Below the pieces are notes generated by a model that saw nothing but the letters and a program-made list of their open reading frames with translations, had not been told where the DNA came from and did no database searches. Of a stretch of 64,000 nt of DNA, positions 1 to 9,124 are shown piece by piece. The stretch covers positions 524,641 to 588,640 of the forward strand of contig NZ_PDOG01000004.1 in the NCBI RefSeq assembly GCF_003202205.1. Reading direction: 5' to 3'. The position numbers and the translations under genes were made by a program. Positions within the stretch are counted from its first letter, which is position 1, and each line of letters begins with the position of its first letter. Source of the DNA: Halomonas sp. LBP4. Its GTDB lineage: Bacteria; Pseudomonadota; Gammaproteobacteria; Pseudomonadales; Halomonadaceae.

Positions 1-212
1 CCTTTGCCGAGGAACTAGGCAATACCTTCACCCAGGCCTCCGAGGCGGATATCGCCATGCTCCGGGACGTCAACGACGAGTTGATCGACCAGTGGGCCGA
101 CAAGGTCAGCCGTGGCGACCTGGATGCCCGGGAGGCGCTGAGCTTCTTCCGCGAGCAGCTGGCCGTGGCGGCCGAAGGCGACAGCATCGAGTCACGCGTG
201 GCGCAGGAATAA
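1..212 (+). CDS. TRAP transporter periplasmic binding protein (DctP family), C-terminal end
   Basis: The open frame entering from the left edge and ending in TAA encodes about 69 residues rich in acidic and helical sequence, finishing ...IESRVAQE. It lies 19 bp before a DctQ gene, which is followed by DctM, the standard TRAP order P-Q-M. The C-terminal helical tail is compatible with a DctP solute receptor, which would capture an organic-anion-type substrate in the periplasm. The identity rests mainly on context, because no ligand-binding motif is inside the window. The substrate cannot be inferred. Confidence 0.7.
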   Translation, partial: FAEELGNTFTQASEADIAMLRDVNDELIDQWADKVSRGDLDAREALSFFREQLAVAAEGDSIESRVAQE

Positions 213-231
213 CCCCCGTCAGGAGCTGACC

Positions 232-771
232 ATGACTAGCATGTCGACCCCCTGGCCGCGCGTCGGTCGGGCCATGCAGCTGGGGCTGGAAGGGGTGGCG
301 GGCGCCACCCTCTTCGCCATGATGCTGCTGACCACCGCCGACGTGACCGGCCGCTACTTCTTCAATTCACCGATCCTCGGTGCCGTCGAGCTGACCCAGC
401 TGATGCTGGCGGCGGTGATCTTCCTGTCGCTGCCGGTGGTGTGCTGGCGCGAGGAGCATGTCAGCGTCGACCTGCTCGACGCGATCTTTCCGGCGCGCTG
501 GATCTGGCTGCGTCAGGTGATCGTCAACCTGATCGTCACCGCGGCGCTGTGGGTGATGGCCGGGCGCGTCTGGGCGCTGGGCGTGCGGGCCTTCGAGTGG
601 GGCGACGTCACCGAGTTCCTGCGCATCCCGACCGGCTACCTGATCTACCTGATGGCGATCATGCTGGCGGTCTCCGCGCTGCTCACCCTGGGCCGCGCGC
701 TGGGCTATCTGCTCGAGGGCGTGGGCGCGGTCGCACGCGGTGGGCCACTGAGCCCGGGAGGCGATAAATGA
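232..771 (+). CDS. TRAP transporter small permease (DctQ family)
   Basis: This 179-residue protein has four hydrophobic segments (about residues 18-40, 50-70, 90-110 and 135-158), the size and topology of DctQ subunits. These pair with the large DctM channel for Na+-driven uptake through the inner membrane. The conserved-type stretch with the aromatic and Asp/Thr residues of TRAP small subunits (TTADVTGRYFFN) is present near residue 35. An AGGAG site precedes the ATG. Its stop codon overlaps the start of the next gene (ATGA), so translation is coupled. A second ATG three codons in is possible as the start. Confidence 0.88.
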   Translation: MTSMSTPWPRVGRAMQLGLEGVAGATLFAMMLLTTADVTGRYFFNSPILGAVELTQLMLAAVIFLSLPVVCWREEHVSVDLLDAIFPARWIWLRQVIVNLIVTAALWVMAGRVWALGVRAFEWGDVTEFLRIPTGYLIYLMAIMLAVSALLTLGRALGYLLEGVGAVARGGPLSPGGDK

Positions 772-2063
772 TCGAGTCACTCTACGGCTTCGCCGCCCTG
801 CTGCTGCTGGCCTTCCTGCGCGTCCCGCTGGCGTTCGCCATGGGCATCGTCGGTTTCGTCGGCTTCTACTACCTGACCGGCAACTGGAGCGCCGCCGAGG
901 CGATGGCCGCGCGGCGGGTGGTGGACACCGGCATGGACTACGGCCTGTCGGTGATCCCGCTGTTCATCCTGATGGGCAACTTCGTCTCCCATGCCGGGCT
1001 GTCGGATGCGCTGTTCCGTGCCTCCAACGGCTTTCTCGGTCACCGCAAGGGCGGCCAGGCGATGGCCACCATCGTCGCCTGTGGCGGCTTCAGCGCGATC
1101 TGCGGTTCGAGCCTGGCCACGGCGGCGACCATGGGACGGGTGGCGATGCCGCAGATGCGCAAGTACGGCTACAAGGACTCGCTGGCCGCGGCGTCGATCG
1201 CCGCCGGCGGCACCCTGGGCATCCTGATCCCGCCCAGCGTGATGCTGGTGATCTACGGCATCCTCACCGAGACCAGCATCCGCGAGCTGTTCGCCGCGGG
1301 CTTCATTCCCGGGATGGTCGGCATCCTGTTCTACCTGGTGGCGGTGAAGTGGGTGCTGTGGCGCGACCCGGACGCCGGCCCGGCCGGCGAGACGGTGCCC
1401 TGGGCCGAGCGGATCGCCGCGCTCAAGAACGTGGGCAGCACCCTGGCGCTGTTCGTGCTGGTGATCGGCGGCATCTACCTGGGGGTGTTCACGCCCACCG
1501 AGGCGGCCGGCATCGGCGCCATGGGGGCCTTCCTGATCGCCCTGGCCAAGCGGGCACTGAGCCCGCGGGTGGTGATGAATGTGCTGATGGACACGGTGCG
1601 CACCACCGCGATGCTGTTCGCGGTGGTGCTCACCGCGCTGATCTTCGCCAACTTCATCAACCGCGCCGGGCTGCCCACTGACCTGCTGGCGCTGGTCAAC
1701 GGGCTCGACGTGGCGCCGTTCGTGGTGATCCTGGTGATCCTGGCGATCTACGTGTTGCTGGGCTGCGTGTTCGAGAGCATGTCGATGCTGCTGCTGACGG
1801 TGCCGGTGTTCTTCCCGGTGGTGGCGGGGCTGGGCTACGACCTGGTGTGGTTCGGCATCCTGGTGGTGATCGTGATCGAGATCAGCCTGATCACGCCACC
1901 GGTGGGGATGAACGTCTTCGTGCTGCGGGCGGTGCTGCCGGACGTGTCGACGGGGACGATCTTCCGCGGGGTGACGCCGTTCTGGATGGCGGGCACGGCG
2001 CGCGCGTTGCTGGTGCTGGTGTTCCCGGGTATCGTGCTGTTCCTGCCGCAACTACTCTACTGA
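768..2063 (+). CDS. TRAP transporter large permease (DctM family)
   Basis: The 431-residue polytopic membrane protein has around 12 hydrophobic helices, the usual length of DctM. Family hallmarks are visible: a GNFVSHAG-type segment near residue 70, a glycine-rich CGGFSAICGSS region near 105 and the ITPPVGMNVFV motif near residue 370. It is the transport channel of the TRAP system, working with DctQ and the upstream binding protein. Its start overlaps the dctQ stop by 4 bp. The downstream MarR gene lies about 50 bp on and may control or be co-transcribed with the transporter. The substrate is unknown. Confidence 0.92.
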   Translation: MIESLYGFAALLLLAFLRVPLAFAMGIVGFVGFYYLTGNWSAAEAMAARRVVDTGMDYGLSVIPLFILMGNFVSHAGLSDALFRASNGFLGHRKGGQAMATIVACGGFSAICGSSLATAATMGRVAMPQMRKYGYKDSLAAASIAAGGTLGILIPPSVMLVIYGILTETSIRELFAAGFIPGMVGILFYLVAVKWVLWRDPDAGPAGETVPWAERIAALKNVGSTLALFVLVIGGIYLGVFTPTEAAGIGAMGAFLIALAKRALSPRVVMNVLMDTVRTTAMLFAVVLTALIFANFINRAGLPTDLLALVNGLDVAPFVVILVILAIYVLLGCVFESMSMLLLTVPVFFPVVAGLGYDLVWFGILVVIVIEISLITPPVGMNVFVLRAVLPDVSTGTIFRGVTPFWMAGTARALLVLVFPGIVLFLPQLLY

Positions 2064-2114
2064 CCTCGCCGGGCGACAGGGCCGGCGTATCGTGATCGAC
2101 AGGGAGATCGCTTG

Positions 2115-2627
2115 ATGGACCGCAAGCAAGTGCCGCTGGCTCCGGAAGACGAGCGGCAGGGCGCCAACCGGGCAGGGCTGCCCACCAAGCCCGAGCTGGA
2201 CCTCGACCAGTTCCTGCCCTATCGGCTCAACAGCCTGGCCGATCGCATCAGCGACGAACTGGCGAGAATGTACGAGGAGCGCTACGCGCTCAACGTGGCC
2301 CAGTGGCGGGTGCTGGCCTGGCTCAGCCACCGCGACCTGCTCAATGCCAAGCAGATCTGCGAGGCGACGCGCATGGACAAGGCGCGGGTCTCGCGGGCGG
2401 TACAGGCGCTGGTGGATCGTGGCCTGATCAGCCGCAGCCCCTCGAGCCGGGACCAGCGGCTGCATGACCTGCGCCTCACCGAGGCGGGGCAGGCACTGCT
2501 CGCCGAGCTGATTCCCGAGGCCCAGGCTTGGGAGGCCGAGCTGGTGGCGACCCTTACCGCAGGCGAATATCGCGACCTGCTTCACGCCATGCGCAAGCTG
2601 GAGCGCCAGCTCGAGCGTATCGGCTAG
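2115..2627 (+). CDS. MarR family transcriptional regulator
   Basis: The 170-residue protein carries a MarR-type winged helix. A helical dimerisation start (about 35-60) is followed by WRVLAWLS, the recognition-helix region (MDKARVSRAVQALVDRGLI, about 90-108) and the wing with SSRDQRLHDLRLTEAG. I start at the ATG directly after an in-frame TTG, with GGGAG upstream. It is likely to respond to a small aromatic or organic acid and to regulate the preceding TRAP operon, an inference from adjacency only. A strong hairpin follows the gene. Confidence 0.88.
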   Translation: MDRKQVPLAPEDERQGANRAGLPTKPELDLDQFLPYRLNSLADRISDELARMYEERYALNVAQWRVLAWLSHRDLLNAKQICEATRMDKARVSRAVQALVDRGLISRSPSSRDQRLHDLRLTEAGQALLAELIPEAQAWEAELVATLTAGEYRDLLHAMRKLERQLERIG

Positions 2628-2657
2628 CGCTGCACCCCGTACCGATTACCTCCTCTC

Positions 2658-2683
2658 TGCGCCCGGCCCTTCGGCCGGGCGCA
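2658..2683 (+). terminator. Intrinsic terminator after the TRAP-MarR operon
   Basis: A perfect GC-rich palindrome (TGCGCCCGGCC / GGCCGGGCGCA around a CTTC-type loop) sits 30 bp past the MarR stop. The downstream T-run is poor (GCGTTTC), so efficiency is uncertain. It also lies between two convergent genes. Confidence 0.65.
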
Positions 2684-2729
2684 CTGCGTTTCACGAGGTC
2701 GGGTCGGCAAGGCTGCTCAGCCGACCTGT

Positions 2730-3554
2730 TCAGGCCTCCGGCACCCGGCCGCCCAGGCGTGCGGAGATCTCGGCGGCGGTCTCGCGCACCAGCTCCCCCA
2801 GCTCCCCCAGCCGCGTCTCGGGAATGCGTGCCACCGGCCCCGAGACCGAGATGGCCGCCAGCGGAATGCCGTGCTCGTCGTGCAGGCAGGCCGCCACGCA
2901 GTGCAGGCCGATGGCATGCTCCTCACGATCGCAGGCATACCCTTCGCGGCGGATCCGGGCGAGTTCCTCGCGCAGCGACTCGGGGGTGTACAGGGTGTTC
3001 TCGGTGACCCGGGTCAGGCCGCGTTCGGTGAGGACACGCTCGAACTCGTCGTCGGGCAGCCAGGCCATCAGGGCCTTGCCCACGCCGGAGGCGTGCAGCG
3101 GTGCCCGGGAGCCGAGCCGGGTGATCATGCGCATCATCTGCGGCGACTCGCTCTGGGCGAGGAACACCGCGGTGCTCCCGTCGCGGATGCCGAGGTTGGC
3201 GGTCTCGCCGGTCTGGACGGTGAGGCGGCGCAGGAAGGGGCGGCTGGCGCCGACGAAGTCGCGGGCCTCGAGGAAGCTGTTGCCGATGCGGAAGGTCTTG
3301 ACGTCGATCTTCCAGAGCCCGAGCTCGTTGTCCTGGGTCACGAAGCCCTGGCTCTGCAGCGCCTGGAGCAGCCGATGGGTGGTAGAAGGCGCCAGGTCGG
3401 CCTGCTCGGCGATCTCCGAGAGGGCCAGGCCGCCGGGGCTGGCCGCCAGGCGCTCGAGCATGTTGAGCCCCCGTACTAGTGACTGGCTGTGACCGCTGGT
3501 GCTCTTGCCCGACCCGGCGGGCCGCCCCGCTGTTCTGCGCTTGCCTTCGCTCAC
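2730..3554 (-). CDS. IclR family transcriptional regulator
   Basis: The 274-residue protein has an IclR winged helix (about residues 24-85, with SLVRGLNMLERLAA and the APSTTHRLLQALQSQGF recognition region) and a C-terminal effector-binding domain (about 100-265). A GTG start follows a GGGAGAA site at good spacing. A low-complexity basic tail precedes the helix-turn-helix. It lies next to an NCS2 purine permease and a purine deaminase on the same strand, and these are its likely targets, much as AllR-type IclR proteins control purine degradation. That role is inferred from context. Confidence 0.88.
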   Translation of the reverse strand: MSEGKRRTAGRPAGSGKSTSGHSQSLVRGLNMLERLAASPGGLALSEIAEQADLAPSTTHRLLQALQSQGFVTQDNELGLWKIDVKTFRIGNSFLEARDFVGASRPFLRRLTVQTGETANLGIRDGSTAVFLAQSESPQMMRMITRLGSRAPLHASGVGKALMAWLPDDEFERVLTERGLTRVTENTLYTPESLREELARIRREGYACDREEHAIGLHCVAACLHDEHGIPLAAISVSGPVARIPETRLGELGELVRETAAEISARLGGRVPEA

Positions 3555-3709
3555 CGCAACTTCTCCCGCCTGCCCTTTCGAGAATGCCGCCCGGACCCCA
3601 TGCCCGGCTATCGTTCATCAGGATACCCTGTCGGTGCCGCGCTGTCTCGTTTGCGGAAAAGGGTTCCATATCGATTGTGGCATTGGCCCTGGCAAGACGG
3701 GAGCCTGAC

Positions 3710-3744
3710 ATGACGGGGCCCGCTCGATAAGCGGGCCCCGTCAT
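3710..3744 (-). terminator. Strong hairpin between the permease and iclR
   Basis: A 15-16-bp perfect stem (ATGACGGGGCCCGCT and its complement) encloses a short loop. It lies directly after the stop of the permease gene on the minus strand and upstream of iclR, so it probably ends permease transcription. No clear U-tract is visible. Confidence 0.65.
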
Positions 3745-3761
3745 GGCCGAAGGGTGAGGGG

Positions 3762-5108
3762 TCAGACGTTGGCGCGGAACGCGCGATCCTTCTTGGGCAG
3801 TACCAGGTTCAGCACGATGGCGGCGATGGCACCGGGGATCAGGCCGGACTCGATGATCGCCTGGACGTTGGTGCTGAGGTCGGCGTAGAGCCCTTCCTGG
3901 GCCGGCAAGCCCACCGCGGCTGACAAGGAGATGCCGATGATCACCATGTTGCGCTTGTTAAAGTCGATATGGGAGAGCATCTTGATGCCAGCGCTGGCGA
4001 TCATGCCGAACATGATCAGCACGGCGCCGCCGAGCACGGCATTGGGAATGCTGGAGATGATGGCGCCGAGCTTCGGCACCAGGCCGGCCAGCACCAGGAA
4101 GCCGCCGCCGATGGCGACCACGAAGCGGCTGACGACCCCGGTCAGGGCGACCATGCCGACATTCTGGCTGAAGCTGATCTGGGGGAAGGCGTTGAAGATG
4201 GCGGCGAAGACGCTGGCCAGGCCGTCGGCCATGACGCCACCGGAGAGTTCCTTGGCGGTGGGCTCGCGGTCCAGGCCGCCGGCGGTGGTGCCGACGATGT
4301 CGCCGATGGATTCGGCACAGGTGACGATGGCCAGCAACACCACCGGGATGATGGCGGCGAAGTGGAATTCCAGGCCGATGGTCAGCGGTACCGGCAGCGA
4401 CAGCCAGCCGGCGTTGCCGATGCCGTCGAAGCCGATGTAGCCGAAGGCGGCAGCGACGGCGTAGCCGGCGACCAGGCCGAGCAGCGGTGCGGTCTCGGAC
4501 CAGATGCCGCGGCCGAACTGGTGCAGGCCGAGGGTGACGACCAGCACCAGGGCGCCGAGCAGCAGGTGATGAGGGGCACCGAAGTCCTCGGCACCGAAGC
4601 CCCCGCCCCAATAGGCGAAGCCTACCGGCATCAGCAGGGTGCCGAGCATGACCACGAAGGTGCCGGTGACCACCGGCGGGAACAGGAAGCGGAACACCGG
4701 CAGGAACAGGCCCACCAGGGTCATGGCGATCCCGCCGCACAGGGCCGCGCCGAGCGCCGCGGGCAGGCCCATGCCGACGGCGATGGGGATCAGCACCGGG
4801 ACGAAGCCGAAGCTGGTACCCATGACGATGGGCAGGCGGGCGCCGATGGGGCCGAGGCCCAGGGACTGGACCAGGGTGGCGATCCCGGCGACGAACATGG
4901 CGGCCTGGATCATGAAGGCGGTCTGGTCCGGCGGCAGGTCGGCGGCCCCGGCGATGATGATGGGCACCGTGACGTTACCCACGAACATCGCCAGCACGTG
5001 CTGCAGCCCCAGGGGCACCGCCCGGCTGAGCGGCGGCATGGCGTTGACGTCACGGGTGCTGCGCACCTGTTCGTCCATCCCTTCGGCGGTCAATTCGCTG
5101 GTTGGCAT
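3762..5108 (-). CDS. NCS2 family nucleobase (xanthine/uric acid-type) permease
   Basis: The 448-residue polytopic protein belongs to the nucleobase:cation symporter-2 family (UraA/XanP/UacT). Visible features are the N-terminal LGLQHVLAMFVGNVTVPIII segment, ESIGD near residue 265 and the QNVGMVALTGVVSR motif near 320, which carries the family's substrate-binding side chains. It would import a purine base across the inner membrane, coupled to H+. Genes for a purine deaminase (upstream, same strand) and an IclR regulator (downstream) support xanthine, guanine or an oxidised purine as substrate. The exact specificity cannot be read. Confidence 0.9.
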   Translation of the reverse strand: MPTSELTAEGMDEQVRSTRDVNAMPPLSRAVPLGLQHVLAMFVGNVTVPIIIAGAADLPPDQTAFMIQAAMFVAGIATLVQSLGLGPIGARLPIVMGTSFGFVPVLIPIAVGMGLPAALGAALCGGIAMTLVGLFLPVFRFLFPPVVTGTFVVMLGTLLMPVGFAYWGGGFGAEDFGAPHHLLLGALVLVVTLGLHQFGRGIWSETAPLLGLVAGYAVAAAFGYIGFDGIGNAGWLSLPVPLTIGLEFHFAAIIPVVLLAIVTCAESIGDIVGTTAGGLDREPTAKELSGGVMADGLASVFAAIFNAFPQISFSQNVGMVALTGVVSRFVVAIGGGFLVLAGLVPKLGAIISSIPNAVLGGAVLIMFGMIASAGIKMLSHIDFNKRNMVIIGISLSAAVGLPAQEGLYADLSTNVQAIIESGLIPGAIAAIVLNLVLPKKDRAFRANV

Positions 5109-5449
5109 AGGTAGGGTTCTCCTGTTGTCGTTGTTGGGAAGTGCCGTCTAAATGCCTGCGCGGGCGAATCGCTGGGTTGCGCGGTGCTCGAAAGCCTCAC
5201 CTATACCCCCTAGGCTCCGGTTGACTCGAAACCTGCGGTTTCTCGCCCCTTCGGGGCCATCCTGCGGATGTTTGTCGCTGCGCTCGGCTCTGCGCTCCGT
5301 GCGCCTTGCGCTTCATCCCGCTCGGCGATTTCTTCAGCGCTCCATTGCCACCCCGGAAACCGTGCCAGGCACCCGTTGAGGGGCAGGTCACGGTAACCGT
5401 ATGAAAATCATGCACCGATCGTGCCGACCGCGGTGCTCGCCGCCCCGCC
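5109..5449 (-). other. Intergenic leader region of the permease gene, 341 bp
   Basis: There is no convincing gene here. On the minus strand it is the leader of the permease gene and the 3' flank of the deaminase gene. It holds a small GCCCCTTCGGGGC hairpin and several GC-rich imperfect repeats. The part near the permease contains a GGGGGTATAGG stretch. A purine-sensing RNA is conceivable given the neighbours, but I see no riboswitch core that I can match. Confidence 0.3.
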
Positions 5450-6814
5450 CTAGAGGGCCTGGCGCAGGGCGCGAGCCGCGGCGTCGTGCCGGGCCAGCAG
5501 CGCCTCGAGGTCGACGTCCAGCGGCCGGCCCCCGGCGACGCGCCACTGCCCGGCGACCATTACCCGGTCGGCGCGGTGGGCACCGCACAGCAGCAGGGCG
5601 GCCAGCGGGTTCTCGGCGCCGGAAAAGCGCGGCTCATCGAGCTTGAACAGGGCCAGGTCGGCCTGCTGTCTCGGCTTGAGGCCACCGATGTCGCGGCGGC
5701 CGAGGCAGCCGGCCGAGCCCTCGGTGGCCCAGCGAATCACGTCCTGGTGACGCACCCGGCTCGGCGAGTAGCGCAGGCGGCCGATCAGCAGCGCCTGGCG
5801 CATTTCCTCGGCCAGGTTGGAGTGATCGGCGGAGGCCGAGCCGTCCACCGCCAGGCCCACCGGGCAGCCCGCGGCCTCGAGTTCCAGGGTGCGGCACATG
5901 CCGGAGCCCAGCACCATGTTGGAGGACGGGCAGTGGGCGATGCCGGTACCGGCCCGGCCCAGGCGCTGGACCTCGTCGTCGTTGAAATGGATGCCGTGGG
6001 CCAGCCAGCTTCGGTCGGATAGCCAGCCGGTGGCCTCCAGGTAATCGAGCGGGCGCATGCCAAACAGCGTCTGGCAGTAGTTGGTCTCGTCCTCGGTCTC
6101 GGCCAGATGGGTATGCAGGCGCACGTCCTTGGCTTCGGCCAGGCGAGCGCTCTCCTGCATCAGCTCGCGGCTGACCGAGAAGGGCGAGCAGGGTGCCAGC
6201 GCCAGGGTCACCATGGCGCCCTCGCCGCGCTCATGGTAGGCGTCGATCAGCCGCACGCTCTCGTCGAGGATGGTGACCTCGTCCTGTACCACCGACTGCG
6301 GCGGCAGGCCGCCGGCCTCGCGTCCCACGCTCATCGAGCCGCGGGTCAGGGCCGCGCGGACCTTGAGGCGCCTGGCGGTCTCGACCTGGATGTCGATGGC
6401 CTGCTCGAGGGCTCCGGAGAAGACGTAATGGTGGTCGGCCACGGTGGTGCAGCCGCTCATCAGCAGCTCCACCATGGCCAGTTCGCTGGCCAGCGCCAGC
6501 TGGTCTTCGGTGAGGTGGGCCCAGACGTCGTAGAGGGTTGTCAGCCAGGGAAACAGCTCCTTGTTGAGCGCCGGCGAGTAGGCCCGGGTCAGGGTCTGGT
6601 AGAAGTGGTGATGGGTGTTGACCAGGCCGGGCAGCAGCACATGGGCGGAGGCGTCGAAGGTCTGGTCGATCGGCGTGCTGGGGGTGGCGCCCCGGGCCAC
6701 GGCCTCGACGATGCGATCGCCCTGGATCACCACGCCACCCGCGGCGGCGGAATCGCTGGCGGCGAGGGGGTGGCGGATCCACAGGGTGTCGTGGCGGTTG
6801 TCGGGATGGGTCAT
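5450..6814 (-). CDS. 8-oxoguanine/guanine-type deaminase (amidohydrolase)
   Basis: This 454-residue metal-dependent hydrolase of the amidohydrolase superfamily has NTHHHFYQTLTRA (about residues 65-77, the HxH metal ligands), the HTHLAETEDE segment (about 240), HGIHFNDDEV (about 270) and the VDGSASADHSNL motif (about 320, catalytic Asp). That spacing matches the 8-oxoguanine deaminase / TrzN-like group. I chose the ATG preceded by CCAGGAGG rather than a longer upstream frame. It probably turns guanine or 8-oxoguanine into xanthine or urate in the cytoplasm. The purine permease gene downstream fits. Another cytosine- or guanine-like substrate is possible. Confidence 0.82.
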   Translation of the reverse strand: MTHPDNRHDTLWIRHPLAASDSAAAGGVVIQGDRIVEAVARGATPSTPIDQTFDASAHVLLPGLVNTHHHFYQTLTRAYSPALNKELFPWLTTLYDVWAHLTEDQLALASELAMVELLMSGCTTVADHHYVFSGALEQAIDIQVETARRLKVRAALTRGSMSVGREAGGLPPQSVVQDEVTILDESVRLIDAYHERGEGAMVTLALAPCSPFSVSRELMQESARLAEAKDVRLHTHLAETEDETNYCQTLFGMRPLDYLEATGWLSDRSWLAHGIHFNDDEVQRLGRAGTGIAHCPSSNMVLGSGMCRTLELEAAGCPVGLAVDGSASADHSNLAEEMRQALLIGRLRYSPSRVRHQDVIRWATEGSAGCLGRRDIGGLKPRQQADLALFKLDEPRFSGAENPLAALLLCGAHRADRVMVAGQWRVAGGRPLDVDLEALLARHDAAARALRQAL

Positions 6815-7002
6815 GCAGTCCTCCTGGGTGACTTCGCGAAGCGAAGGGTTACCCAAGCATCGTGACCAGCCATGAGGCGGATACCTGGTTCAGGTGCCTT
6901 CGATGGAATCGGCCCGACGAGGCGGCACGGGCGCGGGACGCGGCCTCATGGTGCCTGTCTATCGGGCTGTGTACTCTTTTGGTTCTTGGTTGTTCTCATT
7001 AA

Positions 7003-7012
7003 TTGTGTACAA
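7003..7012. promoter_or_regulatory. Possible operator upstream of the deaminase gene
   Basis: TTGTGTACAA is a near-perfect palindrome in an AT-rich patch about 190 bp upstream of the deaminase start, in otherwise GC-rich sequence. It resembles operators of IclR/GntR-type regulators. It is a weak candidate and no promoter boxes were assigned to it. Confidence 0.25.
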
Positions 7013-7101
7013 AATGAAAGGCCAAGGGAGGAATGTCAAGCACTCCCGCTCACCCCGGCAGGCTTTCTCCCGGGTGTGGTTCGAAGGCCGCTCATGTCGG
7101 C

Positions 7102-7569
7102 CTAGCGGTCCTGGCGATCGGGTGGGTGGGCCGTTGCTGCGTCCTGGACGCCGGAGGGCGTTTCGATGGTATTGGCCTTGAGCCGGGCCAATCGGTCGCC
7201 GAACAGGTAGGCCCCGAGGGCCACCAGGATCAGGGCGGCGCCGATGAGCATCGAGGCGGAGGGCTGCTCCCGGTTCAGGGTCATGCCCAGTGTCAGGGCC
7301 AGCACCGGGGTGATCAGGGTGACCAGCGCCACGGTGGCGGCGGGCAGCCGCGAGAGGATCAGGAAGTAGCAGAGAAAGCCCAGCAGCGAACCGAACAGCG
7401 CCAGGTAGAGCACCGACCAGAGCCCGCGGGGGCTGAGCGGGATGGTCAGCGATTCGCCACTGGTCAGCCACAGGACGAGGAAGCAGGGCAGGCTGAAGGC
7501 CAGGGCGCCCAGGGTCTGCTCCAACGGGCCGACGAGGAAGGCGATCAGATAGGCCGGTCCGGTCGGCAT
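7102..7569 (-). pseudogene. C-terminal half of a DMT (EamA) transporter, 5'-truncated
   Basis: The 155-residue frame corresponds to the second EamA repeat of a drug/metabolite transporter: about four to five hydrophobic helices, with ITPVLALTLGMTLNREQPS and ALILVALGAYLFG typical of the family's C-terminal end. Full proteins have ten helices and about 290-300 residues, so the N-terminal half is missing. Directly upstream is the serA terminator, leaving no room for the rest. I read it as a remnant after a deletion. A functional single-repeat protein cannot be excluded. Confidence 0.7.
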
Positions 7570-7588
7570 GTCGGAAGTCCTGTGGCGA

Positions 7589-7620
7589 AAAGCCGCCGCG
7601 TCGATGCGACGCGGCGGCTT
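7589..7620 (-). terminator. serA terminator
   Basis: A 13-bp perfect stem, AAGCCGCCGCGTC with its complement, has on the minus strand a short T-run (GGCTTTTCG). It lies 25 bp past the serA stop. Confidence 0.8.
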
Positions 7621-7644
7621 GCTGTCACGGCCCGGGCGAGGGGG

Positions 7645-8895
7645 TCACTCCTCGTAGTTGGTCTCGGAGTAGAGCACGCGCACCCGCAGGGTGTGCTCGA
7701 CATGGCGCAGGGCGTCGAGCGCCTGGCGACCGTAGGCCTTGTCCACGTCGATGACCACGTAGCCGACCTTCTCGTTGGTCTGCAGGTACTGGCCGGAGAT
7801 GTTGATGTCGTTCTCGGAGAGCACCCGGTTGATCTCGGAGAGCACGCCCGGCACGTTGTCGTGGATGTGCAGCAGGCGGTGCTTGTCCGGGTGGGCCGGC
7901 AGGGCGACCTCCGGGAAGTTGACCGAGGTGACGGTGGTGCCGTTGTCGGAGTAGGTGATCAGCTTCTCGGAGACCTCGATGCCGATGTTCTCCTGGGCCT
8001 CCAGGGTGGAACCGCCGACGTGCGGGGTGAGGATGACGTTGTCCAGGCCGCGCAGCGGGCTGACGAACTCCTCGTTGTTGCCCTTGGGCTCGACCGGGAA
8101 GACATCGATGGCGGCGCCATTGAGCTTGCCGGCGGAGAGCGCCTCGGCCAGCGCCTCGATCACCACCACGCTGCCGCGGGAGGCGTTGATCAGGATGCCG
8201 CCCTGCTTCATCAGGGCGATCTGCTCCTGGCCGATCATCCACTTGGTGGAGGGCAGCTCGGGCACGTGCAGGCTGACCACGTCGGCGCGGGCCAGCAGTT
8301 CCTCGAGGCTGGCCACCTGGCGGGCGTTGCCCATGGCCAGCTTGGCCACCACGTCATAGTAGATGACGTCGAAGCCCAGCGACTCGGCGAGCACCGAGAG
8401 CTGCGAGCCGATGCTGCCATAGCCGATGATCCCCAGGGTCTTGCCGCGCGCCTCGTGGGAGTTCCTGGCCGACTTCAGCCAGCCGCCACGATGGGCGTGG
8501 GCACTCTTCTCGGGAATGCCGCGCAGCAGCATGATCGCCTCGGCCAGCACCAGCTCGGCCACCGAGCGGGTGTTGGAGTAGGGGGCGTTGAACACCGGGA
8601 TACCGCGGACGAGCGCGGCGGTCAGGTCGACCTGGTTGGTGCCGATGCAGAAGCAGCCCACGGCGACCAGCTTCTCGGCGGCGGCGAAGACGCGCTCGGT
8701 GAGCTGGGTGCGCGAGCGGATGCCGAGGAAGTGAACATCGCGGATCTTCTCGATCAGCGTCTCCTCGTCGAGCGAGGTCGGCAGATGCTCGATGTTGGTG
8801 TAACCGGCGTTCAGGAAATTGTCCACCGCGCTCTGGTGGACGCCCTCGAGCAGCAGGATCTTGATCTTGCTCTTGTCCAGGGACGTTTTGGCCAT
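7645..8895 (-). CDS. serA: D-3-phosphoglycerate dehydrogenase
   Basis: The 416-residue protein is close to E. coli SerA in length. It catalyses the NAD-dependent oxidation of 3-phosphoglycerate, the first step of serine synthesis. Visible are the Rossmann motif GIIGYGSIGSQ (about residue 155), catalytic Arg in NASRGS (about 240), Glu in PVEP (about 268) and His in TPHVGGST (about 292). A C-terminal ACT domain (about 340-416) is expected to bind serine for feedback inhibition. I use the start MAKTSLDKSK, which matches the family, not the upstream in-frame starts. It is a monocistronic gene with its own terminator. Confidence 0.96.
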   Translation of the reverse strand: MAKTSLDKSKIKILLLEGVHQSAVDNFLNAGYTNIEHLPTSLDEETLIEKIRDVHFLGIRSRTQLTERVFAAAEKLVAVGCFCIGTNQVDLTAALVRGIPVFNAPYSNTRSVAELVLAEAIMLLRGIPEKSAHAHRGGWLKSARNSHEARGKTLGIIGYGSIGSQLSVLAESLGFDVIYYDVVAKLAMGNARQVASLEELLARADVVSLHVPELPSTKWMIGQEQIALMKQGGILINASRGSVVVIEALAEALSAGKLNGAAIDVFPVEPKGNNEEFVSPLRGLDNVILTPHVGGSTLEAQENIGIEVSEKLITYSDNGTTVTSVNFPEVALPAHPDKHRLLHIHDNVPGVLSEINRVLSENDINISGQYLQTNEKVGYVVIDVDKAYGRQALDALRHVEHTLRVRVLYSETNYEE

Positions 8896-9124
8896 GGTCG
8901 AATCAACCCCTTTCTTCGGTGCGAGCCGCATGCTGTGTCGTGACATTGGAGAGCCTGGTGGCCAGCCGATCAGGAACGGCCGCGGGCTAGGGCAGGCTCG
9001 AAACAGGGCGCCTATGGTAGCACAGCGGGCATGAGCAAAGATGAAAATGCTACGCTGCCCAGATGAGCGGCCTGCATGTTGGCCGGCCCGCCCCCGGGGC
9101 AGACGACCCCCGGGGGAGAGCGTG

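Noticed and set aside
5109-5449. Possible purine riboswitch in front of the NCS2 permease
   Set aside because: The neighbourhood invites it, but I could not lay out a recognised purine, xanthine or PRPP/guanine riboswitch core. A covariance-model search would decide.
7033-8943. A 636-codon open frame on the plus strand
   Set aside because: It is antisense to serA and the DMT remnant, is full of Gly/Gln/His/Arg runs typical of reversed high-GC codons, and has no ribosome site or domain.
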